Source: Thermocaproicibacter sp036260805
GTDB lineage: Bacteria; Bacillota; Clostridia; Oscillospirales; Acutalibacteraceae
Direction of reading: 5' to 3'
DNA length: 64,000 bases
NCBI GenBank assembly: GCA_036260805.1
Contig: DATALZ010000015.1
Coordinates: 32,544-96,543, forward strand
Shown here: positions 16,244-23,433 of the stretch, piece by piece
Numbering within the stretch: position 1 is the first letter of the stretch
Layout: each line of letters starts with the position of its first letter
Notes under the pieces: model-generated
Database searches by the model: none
The model's input: the letters and a program-made list of their open reading frames with translations, nothing else
Told to the model about the DNA's origin: nothing
Program-made: the position numbers and the translations under genes

Positions 16244-17419
16244 CTATTTTAGGAATATTTCCGACTGTTTCGCAATATTCTCCTCGCAGGTCAGACGCGC
16301 GGTATAAGTCAGAGTGTTTTTCTCCCACTTTTCGGCTGCACTCGACTCTGTGAATTTCCCATCCTTCAGGATTTCTTTCGCCTGCTTTGCAATTTCCTGC
16401 TTTGCAAGGGCGCGGGCCTGCTCTTTTGTAAGCACATAATCGACCGTGCGGATTTCGTCCCAGCGTTCCTCGTAAACTCCAAGCGGAAGCAGGGTCCCAA
16501 AGAGTGAGACATTGTACTTTTCTCTTGAAATCTGGTAATTTCCGGACGGCTTCCCCTGAATCGTGAGCGGAAGCCGGGCGCCGAACAGATCTAGATTCCG
16601 CCGGTAAACCGTTTTTCCGGCAGGCACCGCCCTTTGCCGTTTTAAGGCGACTGCTGCGGTAAAACTGCGGTTCGTCTCGGCGATAATTTCCGCCGAGGCA
16701 TGGGTAAGCGTACTCCCCCCCAGCTGATCGACGACCACGGAGCTGACTAAGAGCTGCCCTTCTACAACGGCGTCGCCCTTATTCACCATCGGCGTTCCGG
16801 CGTAAACCTTCATGGAAATAATCTGTCCGGTTGCAGAAGCCTTCACATTACAGATGGTTTTCTGATCTGCGATATCCGGCTTATCCGTTTTCTCCTGGAT
16901 GACGACTTCGGCTTCGCTCCCTTGAAGATTGATGCTCATCCACCGGATTTTCGGAAACTGGAGCATCACTTTCTGCGCTGTTACTTTCGGTTCGACGCCG
17001 CTTCTCCAGGTGCCCGGGGAAAGGCCTGCCGAAGCAAGTGCGTTTTCAACCTGATAAGCCGGTATGGTAGAATTCCCGGTAATTTGGATGCACCAAACCT
17101 GCATGGATAAAAGAAAAACAATGACGCCAAACGCAGCGCCGCCTACCCAAAGTCCCATATGGTTCCGCGTGCGGTGAACCACGAACGGAAGGCCGTGGCG
17201 CTCCCGCACCCTGATGCGGCAGCCGGCGCGGCGGGCATTCTTTCTGAGAAAACGGTATCTGCGCGCGGCAACGCAGGCTCCGCCGTTTTTGCTTGCGGCA
17301 ATATCCCATAAATAAGCTCCCGACCTTGCGCAGTTACTGTAAAAACGCTCCGGGCTGCCGCCCTGAACCGAAAAACGGACATAACCGATCAGCCAGCGCG
17401 TAATATTTAATGAAATCAT
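16244..17419 (-). CDS. yqfD: Sporulation protein YqfD
   Basis: A 391-residue YqfD, a SigE-regulated spore-formation protein in Bacillus. A basic cytoplasmic N-terminus (about residues 1-88) precedes one transmembrane helix (LWVGGAAFGVIVFLLSMQVW), followed by a POTRA-like domain starting ITGNSTIPAYQVENALASAG. The start ATG has GAGGTG. Its stop codon TAG is the first part of TAGGCCTCA, the same nine bases that begin repeat E3 elsewhere in the window. It follows yqfC by 8 bp. Confidence 0.92.
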   Translation of the reverse strand: MISLNITRWLIGYVRFSVQGGSPERFYSNCARSGAYLWDIAASKNGGACVAARRYRFLRKNARRAGCRIRVRERHGLPFVVHRTRNHMGLWVGGAAFGVIVFLLSMQVWCIQITGNSTIPAYQVENALASAGLSPGTWRSGVEPKVTAQKVMLQFPKIRWMSINLQGSEAEVVIQEKTDKPDIADQKTICNVKASATGQIISMKVYAGTPMVNKGDAVVEGQLLVSSVVVDQLGGSTLTHASAEIIAETNRSFTAAVALKRQRAVPAGKTVYRRNLDLFGARLPLTIQGKPSGNYQISREKYNVSLFGTLLPLGVYEERWDEIRTVDYVLTKEQARALAKQEIAKQAKEILKDGKFTESSAAEKWEKNTLTYTARLTCEENIAKQSEIFLK

Positions 17420-17427
17420 GGCGCACC

Positions 17428-17676
17428 TCAGCCCAAAAACTCAATTCCGGTAATATATCCGGTAACCACAAGGGCATCTTCGGTAAGGCCGCGTATCGAC
17501 AGCCCCCTGCCGGTAAACCGCACAATCTGCTTCGGAGTGCGGACGCGCACGACGGTATCGTCATACTCCAGAACGCCGCTGCAGCCCTCGACGACCGCCT
17601 CTCTGTTCCCGTTGATTTCCATATGAGCCTGCATATGAAAATCCGACAAACTGAGCAAATTCCCCGGTTTGCGCAT
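17428..17676 (-). CDS. yqfC: Sporulation protein YqfC
   Basis: An 82-residue protein resembling YqfC: SDFHMQAHMEINGNREAVVEG, VVRVRTPKQIVRFTGRGLSI and a hydrophobic C-terminal strand. It is paired with yqfD, as in Bacillus. I take the ATG at 17676 because GGGGTGGGG precedes it; a TTG at 17715 would give the 95-residue length nearer to the Bacillus protein but has a poor ribosome-binding site. Confidence 0.85.
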   Translation of the reverse strand: MRKPGNLLSLSDFHMQAHMEINGNREAVVEGCSGVLEYDDTVVRVRTPKQIVRFTGRGLSIRGLTEDALVVTGYITGIEFLG

Positions 17677-17866
17677 GTGAACCCCACCCCTCAGGTATTT
17701 CAAAAGCAGTTTCAAGCAACGCCTTGTTTTCTATTTTTGTAATAGCTATATAAATGCTATGCGGCAGAATTCTTAAATATCCGCGGCAACGCATATACAT
17801 ATCAGAATGAGAAAACAGAGGGCATAGCAAATAATCTGCTGCTTTGGCAGCGGAATGGAGGTTTCC

Positions 17867-18928
17867 ATGCACATGAAATCCGGCGCATTGCTGGCTGTGG
17901 TTCTGGCGGCGGCTTGCGCCTTACTGATTTTTCCTGCGCAAGCCGCACAGGGAGCAAAAAACGGCGTGGATTATTCTTTGAATATTCTGGTACCGTCTCT
18001 GTATCCGTTTATGGTTCTCTCCGTGTTTGTGGTAAAAAGCGGTCTTGCCGAAAAAATCGGAACCGTACTGGAGAGGCCGACACAGGCGCTGTTCCGCCTT
18101 CCCGGCGGGGCGGCGGCATCCGTTCTGATGAGCGCAATCGGCGGGTTCCCATCCGGTGCCCGCTCGACCGCCGCGCTTTACGAGGCGGGAATTATTACGC
18201 GCTCACAGGCGGAACGGATGATGTGTTTTTGCGTGAACGCAGGCCCCTCTTTTGTGATTACCGCCGTAGGGGTCGGATTTCTGCAAAACGCTCAGGCAGG
18301 AGCGATTTTATTTGCGTCGCAGATAACTTCTTTTCTCATTATGGGAATCCTAAGCGGCGTATTTTCGGGCACAAAAAAGGAAGCGCAGAGCAGGCAAAAG
18401 AAAAAGCCTCCGGTCGGAACGGCACAAGCACTGATTGAGTCCGCGTCGGATGCCGCTTACTCAACGCTGATGATGTGCTGCCTGGTGATTCTGTTCGCAG
18501 CCATGATAAATCTGCTGCGGATGGCCGTGAAAGCGCCGAAGCTCTCGGTCGTTTTGTCCGCACTGCTTGAAGTTACCGGCGGATGTGCCGACCTTTCGAG
18601 GTTCGGCGCGCCGCTGTGGGTGATTGCGTTTGCAATCGGCTGGAGCGGGGTCTGCGTACATTTTCAGGTGCTTTCGTGCCTTGGCGGACTGCAGATACGA
18701 AAAATGCGGTTTGTTCTCTGCCGCCTTCTTCAGGGAGCTATTTCGGCTGCAGTCTGCTTCGGACTTACCGTACTTTTCCCGCAGAGCGCAGAAACTTTCA
18801 GCAGCTTCAGCGGGCCGGTTTACGGAATCTTCTCAAACTCCGTACCGTCCGCCGCTGCCCTTGCTGTTTTGTGCGCCGCACTTTTGTTCTGCATGCCCCA
18901 CGAAAGACTGGAAATTGAAGAGGAATAA
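17867..18928 (+). CDS. ylbJ: Sporulation integral membrane protein YlbJ
   Basis: A 353-residue polytopic membrane protein with the nucleoside-recognition (Gate) type fold; YlbJ of Bacillus is needed for spore cortex formation. Family blocks: NGVDYSLNILVPSLYPFMVLS and MSAIGGFPSGARSTAALYEAG, then CVNAGPSFVITAVG. The ATG at 17867 has GGAGG 6 nt upstream; the in-frame ATG at 17855 overlaps that site. It is divergent from yqfC, with a 190-bp intergenic region. Confidence 0.92.
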   Translation: MHMKSGALLAVVLAAACALLIFPAQAAQGAKNGVDYSLNILVPSLYPFMVLSVFVVKSGLAEKIGTVLERPTQALFRLPGGAAASVLMSAIGGFPSGARSTAALYEAGIITRSQAERMMCFCVNAGPSFVITAVGVGFLQNAQAGAILFASQITSFLIMGILSGVFSGTKKEAQSRQKKKPPVGTAQALIESASDAAYSTLMMCCLVILFAAMINLLRMAVKAPKLSVVLSALLEVTGGCADLSRFGAPLWVIAFAIGWSGVCVHFQVLSCLGGLQIRKMRFVLCRLLQGAISAAVCFGLTVLFPQSAETFSSFSGPVYGIFSNSVPSAAALAVLCAALLFCMPHERLEIEEE

Positions 18929-18991
18929 TGTTATAATAATAAAAAAATTTATGTTTGCTTCTTAATATCTCTTTACGGGAGCAGAAAAAAT

Positions 18992-19192
18992 ATGTTTGGA
19001 AAAAAGAAAGTTAAACTGTTTGGAAATGAAATTGAGCCAAACTGCGCTTACTGTGCTCATTTTTCGGACGGGATCTGCCGGGTAAACCTGAAAGGGCCGC
19101 CCTGCGGAAGCTTTCGCTATGACCCGCTGAAACGAACACCGGAACATTCCCCCGCCTTGAAAGACTACAATCCGGACGATTTTAAATTATAA
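18992..19192 (+). CDS. Small cysteine-containing protein of unknown function
   Basis: A 66-residue protein with four cysteines in the pattern C-x2-C-x8-C-x7-C (PNCAYCAHFSDGICRV .. GPPCGSF), which could bind a metal. The basic N-terminus is MFGKKKVKLFG. Weak Shine-Dalgarno GGGAGC. It lies between ylbJ and a terminator, 63 bp after ylbJ. Not assigned to a named family. Confidence 0.7.
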   Translation: MFGKKKVKLFGNEIEPNCAYCAHFSDGICRVNLKGPPCGSFRYDPLKRTPEHSPALKDYNPDDFKL

Positions 19193-19201
19193 ATTTATAA
19201 T

Positions 19202-19262
19202 AAAAAAGGGCCGTTCCCGATAAGCTGACCGAGGTTCAGTTCATCAGGAGCGGCCTTATTTT
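19202..19262. terminator. Bidirectional terminator
   Basis: GGGCCGTTCC and GGAGCGGCC form the base of an imperfect hairpin with A-rich and T-rich flanks, between two convergent genes. Confidence 0.75.
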
Positions 19263-19270
19263 ATTGCGGT

Positions 19271-20464
19271 TCAGGCGTCACGGAAAATGGAATCCATATC
19301 TTCCGTTACGGATGGTTCAATCAGGTGGTTCTTAACCATATCCGTCATAATTTTTATGGCATCACCGTGTGACATTCCCTTTCGGTAAGGTCTGTCTTCG
19401 GTAAGCGCCTGATAAATATCGACGCATGCAAGAATTCTTGAATTAAAATCAAGCCGGCCTTCGCTTAATCCGAACGGATAACCGGAGCCGTTCAGCTTTT
19501 CGTGATGGTTGGACGCCCACTCTGTGATTTGCTGGAACCCGTTAATCATTTCGAGTATTTTACGCGTATAGAACGGATGGGACTGAATCACCTGGAATTC
19601 GCTGCGGTCAAGCTTCGCAGGCTTGTCAAGAATTGAATTCGGCACTACCAGTTTTCCAAGGTCATGGAGGTCGGCGGCAATCCGCATTTGCCAGTATGTA
19701 GTTTCATCGAATTCGTAATACTGGCAGATAAAGCCGGTTCGTTCGCTGATCCCGCGTGAATGTGACCCGGTAAACGGAGATTTGGCGTCGATAATGCGGC
19801 TGAAAATCTGAGATATTCCACGGATCTGCTTATAATTGAGCTCGCGCTTTACAAGCGGAAGCATGGAAATAAGCGTATTCTGAAGGAACATGTCGTTCAT
19901 GCCCAGCCAAAACTCGACGTTGTGGCCAAGCTCAATGGCAGCCTCGCATAAATCGGGGTCAAAAAAGCGGGCTTCCTTAATAATGGAATCCGTAATCGCG
20001 TCTGTATTCCATTGAAGCGAGTAACGAATGGCAATGTAATCTGCCAGGTGGATGATTCTTGAATACAGAGGGATGTGATTGCCCGATATTCCAAAAAAGC
20101 CGGTCCCGTCATAGTTTTCGTGGTGATATAGTATAACGTTATCCTGCCTGACAAGGAAAGGGAAAGTCTCAAGATTTTTTTCCCCCTCAATACAGTGGTA
20201 GGGACTGGCTTCCATGGCTGCCTCCGATTGCTGGTGCAGGCTGTTCTCCCTTTGCAGAGAACCCATAACGCCGTTATCATGAAGCAGCGAATAGGAGATA
20301 AGATCAAACAGCTGTCTGTCTTCAATACCGATCTCTTTGGCAATCCGAGCTGAAATATAGGCAACGCGCATTCCGTGATTCGTATTGTTACTGAGAACTT
20401 CTTTTTCGGCAAAATCCAATGTTTGAGAGAGGGAAATAAGCAGTTCATTGACGTTGAACAACAT
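19271..20464 (-). CDS. HD-GYP domain protein (probable c-di-GMP phosphodiesterase)
   Basis: A 397-residue protein with two HD-type halves. The first (about residues 28-170) has HGMRVAYISARI and LLHDNGV. The second is the HD-GYP half: HSRGISERTGF, ADLHDLGKLVVPNSILDKP, IQSHPFYTRKIL and NHHEKLNGSGYPFGL, retaining all metal ligands of the family and the GYP-type SGYP loop. No sensor or receiver domain is evident, so the first half may be regulatory. Start codon context is weak (AGTGAT). Monocistronic. Confidence 0.88.
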   Translation of the reverse strand: MLFNVNELLISLSQTLDFAEKEVLSNNTNHGMRVAYISARIAKEIGIEDRQLFDLISYSLLHDNGVMGSLQRENSLHQQSEAAMEASPYHCIEGEKNLETFPFLVRQDNVILYHHENYDGTGFFGISGNHIPLYSRIIHLADYIAIRYSLQWNTDAITDSIIKEARFFDPDLCEAAIELGHNVEFWLGMNDMFLQNTLISMLPLVKRELNYKQIRGISQIFSRIIDAKSPFTGSHSRGISERTGFICQYYEFDETTYWQMRIAADLHDLGKLVVPNSILDKPAKLDRSEFQVIQSHPFYTRKILEMINGFQQITEWASNHHEKLNGSGYPFGLSEGRLDFNSRILACVDIYQALTEDRPYRKGMSHGDAIKIMTDMVKNHLIEPSVTEDMDSIFRDA

Positions 20465-20727
20465 AATATCACTACGCTTTACTTTATTAGGTTAAATAGC
20501 AATGCAAGAATATTATAGCAGTGATTTTTCTCCGCATTTTTCTATAAAGTATGTAAAAAATTTACAAAGTGCCAAATTTGCTTAAAGTTTAACAATATAT
20601 TTTTATATATTAGTTAATTTTCATATTTTTATATCACAATTGGAAAAACTGTTGAGAAAAATTAAATTATCAATCTTTTATATATTTTTATTTTTTTTGC
20701 ATAAACTTCATGTTGGAGGTGATATTT
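20465..20727. other. AT-rich divergent intergenic region
   Basis: 263 bp, strongly AT-rich. It must hold the divergent promoters for the HD-GYP gene and the small gene at 20728, but I do not see a clean -35/-10 pair. GGAGGTGAT at 20714-20722 is the Shine-Dalgarno of the small gene. Confidence 0.4.
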
Positions 20728-20904
20728 ATGCAAAAGCAGTATCAGGATTTATACAGCCTGATTCAGGAAGATAAAGAAGCGGGAAGATATTACTCCTGCC
20801 TGCCAGGCTATGTGAAAGACTCAATCAGCCAGAGAGCGGAAAATGTAAATTCTTTTGATACTCTTCGTGATTATGCGGAGAATCTGACGCGCGCCGACGA
20901 TTAA
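20728..20904 (+). CDS. Small soluble protein of unknown function
   Basis: A 58-residue, charged, probably helical protein: QDLYSLIQEDKEAGRYYSCL, then PGYVKDSISQRAENVNSFD and DYAENLTRADD. An excellent Shine-Dalgarno, GGAGGTGAT, favours a real gene. The ATG at 20728 was chosen over the upstream TTG because of spacing. Not recognised as a named family. Confidence 0.7.
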   Translation: MQKQYQDLYSLIQEDKEAGRYYSCLPGYVKDSISQRAENVNSFDTLRDYAENLTRADD

Positions 20905-21024
20905 ATTACCGGCAGGCAACAGCGATTACAAATGTCAGCTGCGGTCCAAAGTACCGTTGCTTTTATAAAGTGACCATTTGACGGTAATTGGCTATAAAAA
21001 CTTTGAACAATGAGGTGAGGCTGC

Positions 21025-21501
21025 ATGATTTTGTCAGCAAAGAAATGGGTTACCTATGCGATCTTTCTGGTAATTACCCTTGGATTAGGCGGTTTATCCA
21101 CCCTGTTGACGCGCAATGCAATGGTATCCTACGAAAGTGTTAAGAAATCTCCGCTTACCCCGCCGTCTTATGTTTTTCCCTTTGTCTGGACTGTGCTTTT
21201 TATTTTAATGGCGATTGGGGCATCTATGGTTTTCCTTTCCGGTGACCCGGGCAGAGGCAAGGCATTGCTGATATTTTTCGCGCAGCTGATTGTAAACTTT
21301 TTCTGGAGTATCTTCTTTTTTAATTTTCAAGCCTACCTGTTTTCATTCTTCTGGCTTCTGCTTCTTTGGGTGCTTATTTTTGCTATGATTGTCCTGTTTT
21401 ACAGAATCAGCAAAACTGCCGCTCTGCTGCAGATTCCTTATCTTTTGTGGGTAACGTTTGCCGGATATTTAAACTTTATGGTTTGGCTGCTGAACCGCTG
21501 A
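21025..21501 (+). CDS. tspO: TspO/MBR family protein
   Basis: A 158-residue membrane protein with five hydrophobic helices. The Pro-rich SPLTPPSYVFPFVWTVLF is the TspO loop-1/helix-2 block, and NFFWSIFFFNFQAYLFSFFW and VTFAGYLNFMVWLLNR finish the family pattern, including W and N residues near the tetrapyrrole pocket. TspO proteins bind and may degrade porphyrins. AGGTGAG precedes the start. Confidence 0.92.
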   Translation: MILSAKKWVTYAIFLVITLGLGGLSTLLTRNAMVSYESVKKSPLTPPSYVFPFVWTVLFILMAIGASMVFLSGDPGRGKALLIFFAQLIVNFFWSIFFFNFQAYLFSFFWLLLLWVLIFAMIVLFYRISKTAALLQIPYLLWVTFAGYLNFMVWLLNR

Positions 21502-21642
21502 GCCTTCTGCTTTCTCCTGCAAAACAAAAGCAAGGAAGATCAATCCCCTGCGCGCGTTTTCCTTTCCCGGATATAGTATAATAAGGCTGAATATCTCGGA
21601 CATAAGAAGCCGGTAACTCAACGCTGCACAAAGGGGAACAGA

Positions 21643-22599
21643 ATGATGAAGGAACAGAAAACTATTTTTGTGGATTATCCGCTTAACGAAAAGCAAAGGG
21701 ATGAACTGGAAGCCGCAGCCGCGGGGTGCCGATTGATTGAGACGGATGACCAGCGGATTTCTCCTGAGCTGATCCGCCAAGCGAATGTAATTCTGGGCAA
21801 CCCGAAACCGGAGCTTCTGTACAATGCGGAAAATCTGGAATGGATTCAGTTGGGCAGTGCGGGAGCCGACGCCTATATAAGGTTTCTTCCTCAGGGCGTG
21901 ATCCTCACGAATGCCGCGGGCGCATACGGGCCGTCTATCGGGGAATATATGGTCTGCATGGCAATGAACCTGATGCTTGACCTGCCACAGTACCGGGACA
22001 ATCAAAAGAACCATTTGTGGGAAAACAGCCACAAAGTAAGACATATTCCGGGCTCCGTCGCTCTATCCGTCGGTTTTGGGGACATTGGCCGTGAATTTGC
22101 GAGACGGTACCACGCGCTTGGCGGGCACGTAATCGGTGTAAAAAGAACGCTTGGACAAAAGCCGGATTATCTGGACGAACTGCATACCATCGACGAACTG
22201 GATTCCCTTCTGCCACGTGCCAATGTGGTTGCGCTGAGTCTGCCCTCGACCGCTGAAACGAAGCACCTTTTTGGCAGACAGAAATTCGAGCGGATGAAAA
22301 AAGACGCCATACTGATTAACGTAGGACGCGGAACCGCGGTTGACACAAACGATTTGTGCGAAGCGCTGCAGGCCGGAGAAATTGGAGGCGCGGCGCTTGA
22401 CGTGACGGAACCGGAGCCGCTGCCGAAAGACAGCCCGCTTTGGGAGATTCCAAATGTCGTGATCACACCGCATGTTGCCGGCGGCTGGGATGTTACAGAA
22501 AACTTTGAACGGGTTTTCCGCATTTCGGTGGAAAATGTGAGAAGATATTTGAATGGAGAACCGCTCAAAAATGTGGTTAACCTTAACTTAGGCTATTAA
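21643..22599 (+). CDS. D-2-hydroxyacid dehydrogenase family protein
   Basis: A 318-residue NAD(P)-dependent dehydrogenase of the D-isomer-specific family. The nucleotide-binding turn is degenerate, VGFGDIGREFARRYHALGG; INVGRGTAVDTNDLCEAL carries the arginine and VTEPEPLPKDSPLW the glutamate, and NVVITPHVAGG the catalytic histidine. The Rossmann motif G-x-G-x-x-G is kept. The substrate (phenylpyruvate, glyoxylate, other) cannot be told. A terminator follows. Confidence 0.9.
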   Translation: MMKEQKTIFVDYPLNEKQRDELEAAAAGCRLIETDDQRISPELIRQANVILGNPKPELLYNAENLEWIQLGSAGADAYIRFLPQGVILTNAAGAYGPSIGEYMVCMAMNLMLDLPQYRDNQKNHLWENSHKVRHIPGSVALSVGFGDIGREFARRYHALGGHVIGVKRTLGQKPDYLDELHTIDELDSLLPRANVVALSLPSTAETKHLFGRQKFERMKKDAILINVGRGTAVDTNDLCEALQAGEIGGAALDVTEPEPLPKDSPLWEIPNVVITPHVAGGWDVTENFERVFRISVENVRRYLNGEPLKNVVNLNLGY

Positions 22600-22604
22600 G
22601 TATT

Positions 22605-22631
22605 GGCGTCTGCAATGCAGGCGCCTTTTTA
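22605..22631 (+). terminator. Terminator after the dehydrogenase
   Basis: GGCG/CGCC and TGC/GCA form a nested hairpin followed by TTTTT, just after the stop codon. Confidence 0.8.
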
Positions 22632-22650
22632 ATTTAGTCTTTAAATACGA

Positions 22651-22708
22651 ATAACTTGTAATTAATTTTATATAACTATATTGACAAGTTATACAATCGT
22701 GCTATACT
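22651..22708 (+). promoter_or_regulatory. Promoter with inverted-repeat operator upstream of the RHH-clpB pair
   Basis: TTGACA (22681-22686), a 16-nt spacer and TATACT (22703-22708). A perfect inverted repeat ATAACTTGT (22651-22659) and ACAAGTTAT (22684-22692) overlaps the -35 box; half-site centres are 33 bp apart, about three helical turns. This fits a repressor site, most simply for the RHH protein encoded next. Confidence 0.65.
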
Positions 22709-22739
22709 TGTTTCAGATTGAGAAACAGAGGTGAATCCT

Positions 22740-23405
22740 TTGGACAGAAACGTCTACAGCCTTGTACTGCTTGATGAAGTTGTCGACGCAGTGGATAAGC
22801 TGGCCTATGAACGCAGCACCAGCCGAAGCAATTTAATCAACCAGATTCTGGCGGAATATCTCTCCTGCCCGATTCCGGAAAACAGAATTCGCGATATTTT
22901 TGGCTGTATGGAAAAGATGTTCGCCGGGCTGGATAATTTTCAGTTCCGCGACCAGCCGAGCGACAGCATGATCTCCATTCGAAGCGCGCTGCATTACCGT
23001 TACCGGCCGACCGTGCGTTATGTGCTGGAGCTTTACCGGAAATGCGAGCCTTATTTCGGTGAGCTGAGAGTCATGTTCCGAACTCAGAACATGGAACTTC
23101 TTGAGCTTTCGGAAGATTTTTTCCGTTTTTGGGAAAACCTCGAAAACCAGTGGATCGGCCGCTGCTTCCCGGGAGGAAAAGCGCCCTGCGAAACGGAACC
23201 CGGCAGGTATTCCCGCAGGCTGAATTTACCGCAGAATGAAGAAGACCGAACCAACGAAAGAGTCGCCCAGGCAATTCTTTGCTATATCCGTGAATTTGAT
23301 TCCGTTATGAAAGAATACTTTTCTGGTTCGGACGACCGGGAAAACACAGAACAGGATATCGAAGAACAGTATCTGGATTATTTAAAAAGGACAATTATCA
23401 TTTGA
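22740..23405 (+). CDS. Ribbon-helix-helix regulator with an unknown C-terminal domain
   Basis: A 221-residue protein. The N-terminal 45 residues look like a CopG/Arc-type ribbon-helix-helix DNA-binding domain: VYSLVLLDEVVDAVDKLAYE then RSTSRSNLINQILAEYL. The remaining 170 residues are charged and helical, with no recognised domain. The TTG at 22740 has GAGGTGA at good spacing; a GTG at 22731 is possible. It lies 28 bp before clpB with no terminator between, so the two are probably cotranscribed, with the inverted repeat upstream as operator. Confidence 0.7.
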   Translation: MDRNVYSLVLLDEVVDAVDKLAYERSTSRSNLINQILAEYLSCPIPENRIRDIFGCMEKMFAGLDNFQFRDQPSDSMISIRSALHYRYRPTVRYVLELYRKCEPYFGELRVMFRTQNMELLELSEDFFRFWENLENQWIGRCFPGGKAPCETEPGRYSRRLNLPQNEEDRTNERVAQAILCYIREFDSVMKEYFSGSDDRENTEQDIEEQYLDYLKRTIII

Positions 23406-23433
23406 TTGAAATCCCCAAAAGGAGGTACCATTT

